A program made the position numbers and the translations under genes. The notes under the pieces were generated by a model. The model made no database searches. It saw only the letters and a program-made list of their open reading frames with translations, and was not told where the DNA came from. From Avena insularis (lineage: Eukaryota > Streptophyta > Magnoliopsida > Poales > Poaceae), in assembly GCA_023614405.1 (NCBI GenBank), contig CM042694.1, positions 94,719,285-94,783,284 of the forward strand: a DNA stretch of 64,000 bases, written 5' to 3'. Shown one piece after another: positions 35,343-46,661 of this stretch. Positions within the stretch are counted from its first letter, which is position 1; each line of letters starts with the position of its first letter.

Positions 35343-35820
35343 ATGTGCCCCTTGTTCGCCCTGTGCAATGCAGCTCCTCTGGAAGAAGAAGTGAAGATAC
35401 ATGAGGGAGCCGCGGCACTGTGCCACGAAGCCGAGCAGCTTTCAGCGGAGGCCATGGCGTGGCAGTGGCACATGGAGGCTGGCATGGCCGCCCATGCCGC
35501 CGGCTTGGGAGATGATGAACATGCTTGCGATAGCTTTCAATGCTCGCCTCGCATCGCCTCACCAGATCGGTTGCCGCAGGTTGCGCCGTATCAGTGGTCC
35601 TGTTGATGGAGATGGGGGCTCATGTGCATGGCGTGACATGGCAACTACTAGATGCAGCGTGCTCACGGCGTGCCGGGCTCTGGGTGGCAGCTGCGGGTGC
35701 TGGTGCCGGCGAGCATGGGCGGCATGACAGTTTTCGGTGGCATTTAGAGGAGCGGCCGCCCTCGCTCCGTTCATCCGAAAGCAACCATGGTGCTGCCGCC
35801 ACGGAGTGTTCCGGGCATTA
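35343..35820 (+). pseudogene. Possible exon remnant, duplicated at 44996-45150
   Basis: One frame (35343-35606) gives an acidic, Ala-rich helical peptide (EGAAALCHEAEQLSAEAMAW). A second frame (about 35650-35820) gives FRWHLEERPPSLRSSES, which recurs at 45058-45110 as FWWQLEERLPSLASSES. Conservation of the peptide in the same frame suggests old coding sequence. No family is recognised, and no start, splice sites or intact frame can be shown. Confidence 0.35.
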
Positions 35821-37592
35821 GAGCACCTCCACTCCTTTGACATTCCTAAGCCCAAATCCGACGCTAATTAACTTTCAGCCTGGAACGTCCGGTTTCTCAC
35901 TTGTTTCCAGACCGAGTTCCCGCATTTGGGTAAAATTCAATCAAATACGACGAAATTTAAGTAAATATAGGCAATTTCATTAAATTATAGCCGAGTTACA
36001 TTTCGAACATATACCTAAATTTTGACTGTAGTAGGCTAAAAAAAACTTAAAAACCTAAAGTGGCTGATGCCGCCGCTGATGCCGGACGCCGTTCACATGC
36101 CGAAGTTGCGGCAGAACGACGTGTAGGTTGGCGTCCTTGGTCCCACCGTCGTCGTCGCTTGGCGGCTGTGGTGGTCGGAGCTGCCCTAGTCGGCGTCCCT
36201 TGGCCACGATCGCTGAAGCCCGACGTCTCTTCGTCATTGCCGCCGAGACAACGAAGTGCGCACATGTAGGGCCCTGGCGGTGAATGCCGGTTGCAGCCAG
36301 ATGCTCGGCCTGCTCGTTCAGCCGGCGTACGCGCTCGGCCTCCTCCTGCTCCTAGTCCGCCCTAGACCAGGCGCAGGCGTCGCGGGCCCTCATCGACGGC
36401 ACGTCTTGGAGCGACGCCTCCATCGCCATCTTGAGGAGGAAGGCGTCCTCGTCGACTAGCACCACCCAGTCGACCGCCTCTTTTTTCGTTGTGCGAGGCT
36501 TCAGCCTAGCCAGCCGAAGGTGGCCGCTCGGCAGCGAAGGTGTGCGGCCCTCGTTTATGACGATACCGCATGAGGGCGTCGGCAGTGGCGACGCAACCTC
36601 CCGCTTTACCGGCCGGAGCGGCGCCGGGAGACCGTCGACGACGAACGCGGGGGATAACCCAGCCTTGGGTTGTTCCCCCTTGGATGTGCTCCAGCATGTC
36701 AGCGAGAGTGCGGCCGGGCGTGCTCCACCAGCGATACCTCGCCGGTGGAGGGCCTATGCCGTCGTAGGCGCCGACCTACTCCTTCCGCCAGTCAACGAAG
36801 AACTGCTCCTAGTAGGCGAGGTTCCCCAGGTCCTCGGCGAGGTAGGGGTCCTCCATGTCGGCGTTAACGAGTTGAATCTCATCGATGATCTCCTCTTCCG
36901 ATGGCACCGGCGACATGGGCACGCTGCCCACGGTCAGCCTCCATGTCGGCGGGTACCGAAAGTCCGGCGGCGCCGGGTAGCTGGCCTCGTAGAGCAGCCG
37001 TGCCTCCCACGGCTGCAGAGGACGGCGACCGAAGCTGTTGGCCGCCACCGGATCGACGGGGAAACGTTCTGCCATCGTTGCCGCCGAGTTCTTCTTCTCT
37101 TTCGCCAGGGAAGGTGGAGTTTTGTGGTTGGGGAATGAGAGGCGCAAGGGTGTGCTCTGGGCAGCGGCGAGGGTGCCATCATTTATAGCCGAAAGAGGTG
37201 GGAGGGGTGTAGCGGCGAAGATGGGAAATATGGACACTACGGGAAGATGGGCCAGCGGTGATGCGCCATTAAGGCGACGCGTGGTTGACGAGATGGGTAG
37301 TTATTGCCCGACGGTCCGTTGCGGGAGCTGAGGCGAGAGGATGAGGACGACTCGACTTCACTCGCTAATAGGGCGGGGCCATAGGCGGGCATATTTTTTT
37401 CGGTGTTTCCTCTGGATCCGGCGTTCCTAGGTGGTTCCTAGCGCCCTGGGTTCGGCCTGGGATCACCGGATGAAAGTTAGGCCAAATCCGGACCATTTCA
37501 GCGTCCTCGGAACACGACTGGGCCATTTTTCGCCGTCCGGATGAAAATTTTGCCCTGGAAACGGCCTCCTAGGAACCCGAGTGGAGATGCTC
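35821..37592. mobile_element. PIF/Harbinger-type non-autonomous element, TSD TTA
   Basis: The left terminus GAGCACCTCCACTC and the inverted right terminus GAGCATCTCCACTC (ending at 37592) match at 13 of 14 bases. TTA flanks both sides (35818-35820 and 37593-37595). This signature is typical of PIF/Harbinger. No transposase is present. The interior carries a degraded ORF (36050-37075, minus strand). With the element removed, the host reads GGCATTACTGTT, matching GAGCATTACTCTT at its duplicate near 45150. Confidence 0.85.
36050..37075 (-). pseudogene. Hypothetical ORF carried by the Harbinger-type element
   Basis: From an ATG at 37075 it reads MAERFPVDPVAANSFGRRPL, then WEARLLYEASYPAPPDFRYPP and a Glu/Asp-rich segment to a stop at 36809-36811. 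In the same frame it continues after the stop (RYRWWSTPGRTLADMLEHI, MRYRHKRGPHTFAAERPP), with more stops before about 36050. I recall this ORF type as a repeated hypothetical protein in grass genomes. No enzymatic motif is seen. Multiple stops make it a pseudogene. Confidence 0.6.
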
Positions 37593-37609
37593 TTACTGTT
37601 CCGTTTTCT

Positions 37610-38074
37610 CCTCAAATCAGGCTTTCGCCCCGCGATATTAATATAGCAACCACAACCATGATACAACCAAGATAGTCTCGAAACAAAGGAAAATACTAGG
37701 GCAGTAACAAACACACGCCCAAAGGAACAAAGAAGAAACAAAATGGAGACATAGGCGGAACAACTAAACGAGGGAGTGCCGCAACCGCAACCTCTGCACC
37801 CTCTGGAGGAGTACCACCATGCTCCTAGCACTGAACCGTCAATTACCAAGCAACACCTTCAAGAAGAGAAGCACAGACGATGCTGCCCGGACCTAAGACT
37901 AGTCCTGGGGTTTCCCCCGGCACGCAGAGGGAAGTGGATGACAAGTAGCCACGTCGCCTCCCTGGAAGGAATGGCGCCTCCCTCGGACGGCACCACATTG
38001 GTGTCGGGCGAGCTGACAAGGATTTCTCCCGAAAATCCAATCAACAACCTCGGGCGATCCGATGCACAGGAGCC
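37610..38074 (-). mobile_element. LINE-like element, 3' part
   Basis: On the minus strand it ends in TTAATATCGCGGGGCGAAAG followed by CCTGATTTGAGG, resembling 3' ends of grass non-LTR retroelements (family memory). It is interrupted at 38074 by a solo LTR with TSD GAGCC and continues at 42002. No reverse transcriptase is present. The exact 3' boundary is uncertain because no long A-tail is left. Confidence 0.5.
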
Positions 38075-41000
38075 TGTCAACACCCGGATTTTTAATCCCA
38101 GATGCCCATTATGCCATACCTCGCAATCCCAGGATTACCATTTTTGCGAGACATAACGGATTGGATATCACAGTACATCATCAATTACAAACCATACATA
38201 AGGTTTTACACAAATACGGATCTCATGATCCAGTCTTTAATACAACAAGCAGCGGAAATAAAGGATAGCGTAGCGGTGTGGTCCATCTTCAGGGGCACAG
38301 GAAATGCTGACGAAGGCATATAGTCCTAGTTATCATAGCCGTCCTGCTGACCATCATCTTGATAATCTCCTTCATAGTCTGGCCATGATAATAGCCAGGG
38401 ACAAAAGCCATGAGTACTCTTTAAGTACTCGCAAACTACTACTAACAAGGATTGTAATACTAAGTTAAAGTACTGAAATTAAAGAACCACTATCAATTTA
38501 AGTTTGAAACCTAAGTTGAGTTCTGAAGCAAGAAAAGATAAATTAAAGTTCTAGAATCACTTAAGTTGGGAAGCTATTATCATCTACACAATCCTGTTGT
38601 GGTCAAGTCAAAGTTCATCATTCATTTCAAGTTATTTAGAAAATATCTGACAACGAAACAGTATGGCCATTCCAACTGTCCATAACCGCGGACGCGACGA
38701 TTCGAATAGTTTGACACTCTGCAGAGGTGGTATACTTTTACCACAAGATTCGATACATCTGTCAGGGATAACCCTGAATCATCATACTTAGTATGCAGAT
38801 AATCAAACATAACCTTCCCTTTACACACCCTAGTACAAGCACCTCTCCTATGAGCATGGCCTCCCAACCATGACCATCAGTCATCTTGGGCACTGCATAG
38901 GTGGACATCATTGAGAGGTAGCCTCAGCTCAAACCTCTCCCGTGAGGGAACTAATACTAATGCATATAAATTTCCAGCTAAGCCTTACCCAATTCAGGTA
39001 ATGTGGTTGTACGGTAAATTTGGAATGGTATCGCATCCGAATCCAACCATCAGTTTTATAAAAGGGTTAAGGCTCATGCCTCATCATTTTCATCATCATA
39101 AATCAATTGTGTTTCTCAACACATGTCAAAACATCTCAATAGAATGACTCATCATTCCAAGGTTTTCACAACTCATTTTCACCAAGCGTTCCCATCTAAA
39201 GTGACTCAAGTTTTGATCTATTCTAAAACACTAGGTTAAGAGTGTTCACTAAGGTGGAAAGGTGGGATCAATCTCATGCCATATAATGACATCTAAAGGT
39301 TTCTAAGTAGGTCAAGTTTTATACTCTTTATGCTACCTTCAAAATTAATTAAAGAATTTTGTGTAAACTAAGGGGGGTAAAACTTGTTAATAAGACTTGG
39401 AGTACTAATAGTAAAAGGGGGTGTGATCAAAGTATGCTTAAGGCATCTTTACTAAACTATCTAGTTTTATTCTAGCTTGCTACAATAGCTTACTAAAGCA
39501 TGTTTGCAAGGGTTAGCTTGCCACTAATAGCTTGCCTTGGTTGGTGCAGTGGTTGAAGTTTTCTTCTTCTTCTTCTTCTTCTTGGTAGAACTCCTCCTCC
39601 TCGAAGGCTGGGTCGGTACTATCGTCTAGAAATACATAGGGAGTGCACAATCACCAAACAATACTTAACTTAGGCTAAGTAGTAATCTAAACCACACAAT
39701 TGATTATCTATTATCATCCCAAACATCACAAGTTTTAATTCAATAGTTTCAACCTTTTTATTTTGGAAAAGTAATTTCTACTCATTGAAATATTAACTAA
39801 AATTTAATATTCACCACCAAAATATGGGATCATGTGGACACATGTCCTCACCACATATTATAACATGTGGGAATGAGATTTAAAGGTTGGATCAATATTA
39901 CTTTAGTTTAAGTTCATTATTTAATGATTTAAAGTGACTAGAAATGCCTATATAGCATTATTTTGGTACTAGTCCAAAGTCACTGCCTGTAAACCTTAAT
40001 TTTATTACATATTTGGATAGATATGATGAAATGTGATTTTTGAGAGTTGGAATCAACTCAAAAGCTAACTTGGTTGATTTTACAAAAATGTTTCAAGTTG
40101 CAAAAGCTTCTGTCTTCTTATTTTTATTAGGAGAAATCTATAACTCTAAATGAATTAAATCCAACGGGCTTGGATAGAGCATTTCAATACCTTTCAGACA
40201 AAATTAGTTTCATGTAATTTGGATTTGTCAAACTCACAGAATTGAATTTTGAAACACTGGATAGAAACTATATTCTAACTAAAAAGAAAAACCTAGATTT
40301 GAATCTATGGGCTTGCGCGGGAAAGGAAATGGGCCGGCTGACAGGGGGGTCCACTTGTCAATGACTCTTTAAACGCAAAAGTGCTGCCAGCGTTGTGGCC
40401 GCGATTAGAGGCTAGATCTACGGCTGAGGGTCGTCGTCGACGACGGACGGGTCATCGACGAGCTCGAACCCTAGTGGCTCGGTAGGGGTCTACTGGGGGC
40501 GTACCAGGGCTCCAGCGGGGTCGGCGATGCGGGCGAACGAAGTGGAAGACGACGACGAGGCGAGGCGTGGTCGCGGCGGAGGTTGGGGTGGCCGGAATCA
40601 ACGACACCCTTCTTCTCCAGAGGCGGCCCGCTCCAATTCCGCGAGCCGCTCCACTTTCTCCGGCGAGGGGTGGTTGAGGTTCAGAGAGGTGAGGGAGTGG
40701 AATGGTGTGAGTCTTTGGTGCTGGGAGGCTCTTTTATAGGCTCGACGGTGAGACCGAAGCGGGATGGGCGGTCGACGGTGGCGACATGGCTACGACGAGT
40801 TAGCGGCATGGCTGGGGATGGCGATCGATGGGCGGTCCCCTGGCGGTGCTCTAGTGCTTCAATGCGGCCGTAGGGGCGGTGGCATGCGGTCGGGGTGAGG
40901 TGGCGCTCTGCGCGGCCGAAGCGGCTGTGTCCACGACGAGCGGTGGCTGTGGGGCTTTGGGCGGCGAACGGAGGTGTCTGGGGTGTTCTCCAGGTCGAGG

Positions 41001-41996
41001 CAGAGCGGTGGGCGCGGGCTGGTGTCGAGCGGCGGCTTGTGCACGCAGGGACAGTGCGCGCTCTGCGGGCGGCATCGACATGGTTCGGTGGCACTGGGCG
41101 CGGGTTCTTCTCTGTGGTCCATGGCTGCTCTTGGCTCGGGCAAGGGACAGAGAGAGGCGGTGCGGTGCTGGCTACCTCCTAGACATGGAGAGAAAAGAGG
41201 AGGTGGTCTGCTGCAGCGGGGCAAGTTTGGCCGGCCAGGGTGGTGCTCGGCATGGCATTGCCTTGCCACTAGGGCTTAGGGGATGGGTTGCAAATGGCAT
41301 GGTTTGATCAGAGGGGGACATAGAGATTAAATGAAGATCAAATGGGGGCAAAACTCTATTCAAAACAGTGAGCTAGGATTAGAGGTGTGATTCTGCCTTC
41401 CAAGTGTTTGATGAAATGGCCGCAAGAGAAAAAGTTTTGAATTTTGAGTTCAAAATTTTTGGGTGATCTCCACTAGCGCTAGGTAGTCTCTGGTTGTAAG
41501 GGTTTTGAAAATGGTGCTCAAATACATGGTTTTTGAAATAGGGGTGATCTATGCATATGCATTAGATTCAATTTTAAACTATTATTTAAAATAGTTAACA
41601 GAAGGTTTTTAGTAGATCAAAAGGTGGGCCTTGGTACCTCATTATGTGTACTAGCAAGGGGTGCAAAGATCAAGAATTTTTTCTGTTAAAAATTGAGTAC
41701 TAGGAATAGCCAAAGTAGGCATGAGAGTTACATTTGTCAAAATGACCATTCTTTCATTTTAATTCTTTTTGATTTGATTTTCTTTAGGAAAAATTTGGGA
41801 ATGATGTAGATGATGTTTAAATCACCTAAGAAACATTTTAGAAGGATCACACAATCATGGCAATTCAAAACCACTCCTATTTTAAATGCACACATATATG
41901 AATGCTTTCATTTTAAATATGGAAAAGTTTTTGTTAATCCTAATTTTGGATGATTTGATCTTTGATAAACTTGGATTGAAGTTTTGGGATGTTACA
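38075..41996 (-). mobile_element. 3.9 kb solo LTR (Sukkula/LARD-like), TSD GAGCC
   Basis: The plus strand starts TGTCAACACCCGG and ends GGGATGTTACA, i.e. TGTAACATCCC...GGTGTTGACA in LTR orientation. It is flanked by exact GAGCC at 38070-38074 and 41997-42001. No PBS, polypurine tract or coding domain is found inside. A minus-strand promoter-like GTCGAGCCTATAAAAG lies at 40731-40746. Very long LTRs left as solo copies are typical of barley-type LARDs such as Sukkula; naming that family is from memory. Open frames in its GC-rich part (40500-41300) are incidental. An alternative is a complete non-autonomous element with unseen short LTRs. Confidence 0.75.
39560..39583. repeat. (TTC)n microsatellite inside the solo LTR
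   Basis: About seven TTC/CTT units, uninterrupted. Confidence 0.8.
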
Positions 41997-42001
41997 GAGC
42001 C

Positions 42002-42775
42002 CCACGACATTGAGGCCTCGACACCACCAAACTTGCCACCCGCGAGCATGCGCCACTATGGTCACGAAGCCGTCATCGCCGTTTCACCGAGGTTACCATC
42101 ATGTGGCCTATAAGGAGGAGGCGAGAAGTAGCTTGAATCAGGGCCAGTAGGACTACATCCAATCAGGAGAGAACAACCTCCACCGCCGAAGACGGTAGTC
42201 GACCGGATGTGGCGACATGCACACTAGTCCCCGTTGGGTCTACCCGGGCCTAGCAGGCCTGTAAAGCCCCCGCGGGTGAAACGCCAATCCCATAGGGTCT
42301 AGCCAGGCCCGGATCAGGCCGTAAAGCCCGCCACCATGTTGCAACAAGGTGGTCGCCATCACCGCTAGCACCCGATAGAGCTACCTCGCCGCCTCCTGGA
42401 GGACGTGCAGTGCATAGGACAAGTCCGACCGCCCCGACCCAGATGGGGCCGGCCTCAGGGTCCTGGCTGGCGCCGCCTCACCACTGCCCGCCGCGGCTCC
42501 CCCTCGCTGCCCCGTAGGAAGCCAGCCACGCCGGTGTGCCATCGCCTCCCAGCAGGAGCTGGACCGATGGAGATTTGTCCCTGACCCCAACATTGAGGCG
42601 CGGGGAAAGGAGGTCCGTTGCCAACCAGGAGGAGCCCGGTGGCCTCTGCCGGGGAAGGGAGTTAGGGGAGGGTTGGAGGTAGGTGGGCGATGAGAACACC
42701 CCCTTCGCCTGTCGGGAGGGGGGCGGGGGTGGGGTGTGGGGGTGGAGGGGAGGGGCAAGACTGACCTAATTATTG
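42002..42775 (-). mobile_element. LINE-like element, 5' part
   Basis: This continues the fragment at 37610-38074 once the solo LTR is removed. It is GC-rich, with repeated GGGCC(T/C)RG...GTAAAGCCC blocks at 42220-42340. The start lies in a C-rich run read on the minus strand (about 42700-42775). No complete ORF is found. Confidence 0.45.
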
Positions 42776-43015
42776 TGAACTACATTAAGGCTGGTCATAG
42801 TGCTAAATTAGTTAGGCTAGTAACTTGCACTTGTTACTAGTTGATGTTACTACCTTCATAATGGGTGATAACATGTGTGTGGTGTCATGCAAGACCTAAT
42901 TAATTAGGTTGTAGAGTCATATAGTCTTGATATGTGTGATGTGATGGTAACTAGCTAAGTTACTACCTCCCTCTGTTTCATCATTAATTATCATGTCATG
43001 TTACCAATTTGCTTA

Positions 43016-44292
43016 GGGAGCACTTGGTAGCCTACAATTCTCTCGGGCAGGCTGAGTTGGGCCAAAATCGGGCCGATGGGTTGCCTGGATGGACCTTGCG
43101 TTGTGACCAGCGCGGGATGTAAAGCAGTCTGCAGCCATACCCAGAGACAACGGTCAAATCGACTGTTTCCACGGAGCCATCCCACATCGAGCGCAAGAGT
43201 GCACTGCTCGGTGCAAAGGCTCTCCTCCCCTTCCTTTTCTCTATCTTCTCTAAACCATCTTAATCTTGACACATTGTAATTAGCACAAATATGCCCGATT
43301 CAACACGAGCTCTACATGAAAAAGACGCACATCGATGATAGGGTTCCATTCTGACCATCGGCTTCGAGGTTCGTGGACTGTATCTTCTCGAATTCATGGT
43401 CAAAGTTGGATTTTCTGTGGGCGGATTTCTTCAGATTTGCCGCACACAATCAATCGTTCGATTTTTTTTCCTTTGAGGAGTATTTAAATCTTGCTATTTT
43501 CCAAGATTTTCGTGTCGCAAGTTTTGTGTTTTCATGCATGTATATGGATTTCTTTATAGCTTCTCAACATGTACGTACATGAGCTTTAAGATAGGGTTGA
43601 AGATGAGGTCGAGGAATAAGTCGTCGCCGTCCAGCTCTCTTCCTTGCCGACTGTTGTGCTAGTAAGTGTAGTGCCCAGCTGGCTATTGAGCGATTCTTGA
43701 CCGATGCTACTGTGGCTGACCGTGTTTGCGTTCTCTGGTGATGCCCTCTATCGTCGACGTAGCCGCAGCAGGTGCCCGCCTCCCTCCATCGCCAGTGCAG
43801 TTCTCCATCGTCGGTGTTGCCGCTGCGGGTAAGGGCCTTGACATGGCAAGCAAGATCGAGCAGTTCTAGTCCAGCCTGCTGTCACGCTCTCCGCCTCGCC
43901 GTCTGTTGCGCCGGTAAGTGCAGTGCCCAACCGACCGTGTTTGCATTCTTCGGCACCATCCTCCGTCGTCGGCACATCCACAACAGGTGCCCGCCGCACT
44001 CCATCGCGGGCGCAACCCTCCATTGTCGGCGCAACCACATGAGGTGCCCCGCCGCCTTCTATGGCCAGCAGTCGCAGTTGGAAGAACAAGATCACTGCTA
44101 ATGACGTTTAGTGTGTGTGTGTGTCAATGTGATAATGAAATAATTGCAGGCAACCAAACAAATGAGTTCTGTATCTGTCCTCGTGCAAAAAAATCTCCAT
44201 ACAGGCTACCAAATCGCCTCTATATGCGTGACATTGCTGGCCGTGGACATACCGGTGAGCCCCAAATGTGATACAGGCTCTCAAACACCCCC
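43016..44292. mobile_element. Non-autonomous TIR element (GGGNGYRYTTG ends), TSD TTA
   Basis: The left end GGGAGCACTTGGTAGCCT and the inverted right end GGGGGTGTTTGAGAGCCT are related inverted repeats. TTA precedes 43016 and follows 44292. The length is 1277 bp. The interior has two copies of a GTAAGTG(T/C)AGTGCCCA-containing segment (about 43650-43810 and 43910-44060) and no transposase. The superfamily, PIF/Harbinger, is suggested only by the TTA duplication. Confidence 0.6.
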
Positions 44293-44295
44293 TTA

Positions 44296-44624
44296 GGGCA
44301 TGTACGCGCCAGGTAGGATTTTATACTACGTGGAAGTGAGAGAAGTACAAAAACGAACGACTCCGTCTGTAGAAATACAGACCGTCTGCTTCCTTCTAAA
44401 TCGCTGCCTACAGACAACCTTCCTACCTTTGTAGAGCGAGCGTCGTTATATCCCGACGTCGTGGGTCACGATTGATCCTATTTTTTACAACCAAATCTCC
44501 TGATTTTACGTGCTTAACCGATAGCCAAATAGACAGGTTGTTGTAGACTGTGTCTTTAGTATTGTCTGAAAGTGACGTGGAGGCAAGTTGCAGACGGTGT
44601 CTGTCTGAACCATTGCTCATGCCC
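44296..44624. mobile_element. Tourist-like MITE, TSD TTA
   Basis: It runs from GGGCATGTACGC to the inverted GGGCATGAGCAA end. TTA lies at 44293-44295 and 44625-44627. It is 329 bp and non-coding. It sits directly against the right end of the 1277 bp element. Confidence 0.75.
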
Positions 44625-44660
44625 TTACTTGGCATTGCATGTATATACAAGTTACTTATA

Positions 44661-45199
44661 ATTCGGTTGGCTGTGGTATGCTAAATGGCGTGAGTTGTAG
44701 CACTAGTATAATTGCTACCTGCGACTGCGAGGAGGAGGATTGATGAATACTAGTAGTACTACAGAAAGGAAAGTGCGATTGCTTTCGAGCTGGACCGTGT
44801 TATCCTCAGAACCGCATGATTGTTTGTTCTTGTGCGAGTTGTCACCAATCATGGTAATCGCCTGGAGATTCAGCGGCCACTGGTCTGACAGGGCGAGCGT
44901 GCCTCGACTGCTGCTGACATGCTCACTACAATCTGCTCGTATGCTCAGGTTATTTATAATTCGGTTGGCTGTGGTATGCTAATGCGGTGTTCCATGGTTG
45001 ACTGCCAGATGCTCACGGCGTGCAGGGCTATGGGTAGCAGCAGCAGCAGCAGCAAAGGTTTTGGTGGCAGTTAGAGGAGCGGCTGCCCTCACTCGCTTCG
45101 TCCGAAAGCGACCATGGCGCACTGCTGCCGGCGTGGAGTGCTCCGAGCATTACTCTTCAGATTTCTTCCAGCCTTAAGGATTAGCACTTACAAGTAATC
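44661..45199. repeat. Local duplication region, first copy
   Basis: Positions 44797-45008 are repeated at 45352-45536; shared blocks include CCGCATGATTGTTTGTTCTT and CAATCTGCTCGTAT. The tail 44996-45150 matches 35653-35820. A block TTATAATTCGGTTGGCTGTG occurs at 44656 and again at 44951. No intact gene is present. On the minus strand both copies encode a related peptide (QAITMIGDNS..KNKQSCGSED). Confidence 0.75.
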
Positions 45200-45343
45200 T
45201 ATTTGTTCAGAAATATAAGACGTTTTAGCATTGTAAATCGAATATATCTAGATGTCTTTTAGTGTATAAGTTCGTAAAAGTACAGAGTAAACCTATGCAC
45301 TAAAAAGCGTCTAACTATCTTATATTTCTGAACGGAGGAAGTA
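45200..45343. mobile_element. Stowaway-type MITE
   Basis: The left arm TTCAGAAATATAAGACG pairs with the right arm CTTATATTTCTGAACGGAGG. The right end has the GGAGGAAGTA terminus of Stowaway elements, including TA. The left terminus is degraded. Confidence 0.75.
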
Positions 45344-45351
45344 TTATTCAG

Positions 45352-45740
45352 GTTGTTATCCTCGGAACCGCATGATTGTTTGTTCTTCTGCGAGTTGTCA
45401 CCAATCATGGTAATGGCCTGGAGTCGATCCAGCCACTGGTCTGACAGGGCGAGCGTGCGCCGACTGCTGCTTGCATGCTCAGTACAATCTGCTCGTATCC
45501 TCAGGTTATTTATAATGAGGTGTTCCATGGTTGACTGCTTTGGGCAAAAGCAACCAATTATAAAACAGTACATAATCTGACTGGAAGATGCTTTGTAGAT
45601 GATTCTAGATATTGGCTCTGACAACAGGAGTGGACACGGCTGTGCTGTGATAGCTGGGCCTGTATGTGCTCTTCTACCTGTACTCCACTCGCGTTTTGCC
45701 AAGCCCGCAAATTGTACGACGATACCAGCCCATGCCATGC
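45352..45740 (-). pseudogene. Possible exon remnant (second copy of local duplication)
   Basis: A minus-strand frame of 159 codons (45259-45738) covers the duplicated block. The part MEHLIINNLRIRADCTEHAS...QAITMIGDNSQ is mirrored in the copy at 44797-44990. The frame runs on into the Stowaway MITE, so the predicted C-terminus is not real. No family is recognised. It may be non-coding. Confidence 0.25.
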
Positions 45741-46214
45741 CAAGTGGGCTACATTTCTCCGGAATACGTTGACGGGTTCATTTTGTTTTCCCCCCTGAAA
45801 CTTTAGTTTTTCTGCATTTCATTTCTTTTCGGTTATGTTCTACTCCTACTTTTATTTTATCCCTCCCTCATGTTTCCTTCCTTCTTGCCATCCATGTGCC
45901 TTCTATTTTTCATCTTTTCCCTCTTCTTCATCAACCAAACTTCCATCACAGTCAGCTTATTGCAAAAAGGAAATGGCCATGCTATATAATGTTTAGCTAC
46001 TACTACATCTGTCCTATATTTAAACTGTTATTATCTTAGTCCACCAAAAAAATCTTAGATTTAGGAAAGGGGGATTTTCTTCTTAATACTAGTAGTATGT
46101 TTTTTTTTGTACACATAACAATTTTATCATGTGAGTGAGGTGAATGTCTTATTAAAAAATATTCTTGGGATTCCCCACTACTTGGTATGAAAAGATGTGC
46201 CTAGACTCGAAAGT
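45741..46214. other. Intergenic AT-rich sequence, no gene
   Basis: Pyrimidine-rich runs and short poly-T tracts (46100-46108). Nothing recognisable. Confidence 0.4.
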
Positions 46215-46380
46215 TCTCCACCCATTTCAAAATGATTGACGTTCTAGGTTTTGTCCTAAGTCAAACTTCTCTAAGATTGACCGGAATTTAAGGAAAGTGT
46301 GTTGATATTTGCTATGCCAAATTTATATATCGTGAAAATAATCCAATAGAACTACTATTTGGAACCAAGGAGTAGTGCTT
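46215..46380. repeat. Degraded Stowaway/Mariner-type MITE fragment
   Basis: It contains CATTTCAAAATGATTGACGT and TTTTGTCCTAAGTCAAACTT, blocks typical of a common grass Stowaway family, and TTTGGAACCAAGGAGTAG at the right. The ends are too altered to define exact termini. Confidence 0.45.
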
Positions 46381-46661
46381 TGTACAAGAAAGTTCTCTAT
46401 GCAAGATAGGGGCTGTAGGAAATTTTGAGAATCTCTGCTAACTACAGCCATGAAGAAACACTCATCAGTTTACTTCACACAAATCTATTTGTAAAGACTT
46501 TGTTCCATCAATGCAAAAACACCTTATCATTGATTGTTTAAGAAGAGTTACACAATTATTTACATGGTTATACTTGCCCTCTGGTATGTAGTATTGGTTA
46601 CACATTTAAAAAACTTGCAGAAGATGTTGTCTTTCTTGGCTTGTCGATCCTGTGTGTTGTA

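Larger units (their letters stand above)
42789..44660 (+). mobile_element. MITE (GGCTGGTCATAG type), split by two later insertions
   Basis: It begins GGCTGGTCATAGTGC with TAA/TTA before it and runs to 43015. It resumes at 44628 with CTTGGCATTGCATGTA, which is how the known grass family continues (TTGCTTAGTTGGCATTGCATGT type; from memory). The right terminus is lost, so the end is approximate. The two elements inside it share one TTA. Confidence 0.6.

Noticed and set aside
35125..35562. Minus-strand open frame of 145 codons
   Set aside because: Arg/His/Pro/Cys-rich composition, no motif, and it overlaps a more protein-like plus-strand frame. No support as a gene.
40681..41307. Several open frames of 95-142 codons on both strands
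   Set aside because: They lie in the GC-rich part of the 3.9 kb solo LTR, overlap each other, and show no domain or conserved motif.
42381..42758. Minus-strand open frame of 125 codons
   Set aside because: Pro/Arg-rich frame inside the LINE-like fragment, without any LINE ORF motif.
45259..45738. Complete 159-codon gene on the minus strand
   Set aside because: Its C-terminal third is Stowaway MITE sequence and its N-terminus has no supported start. Kept only as a possible exon remnant.
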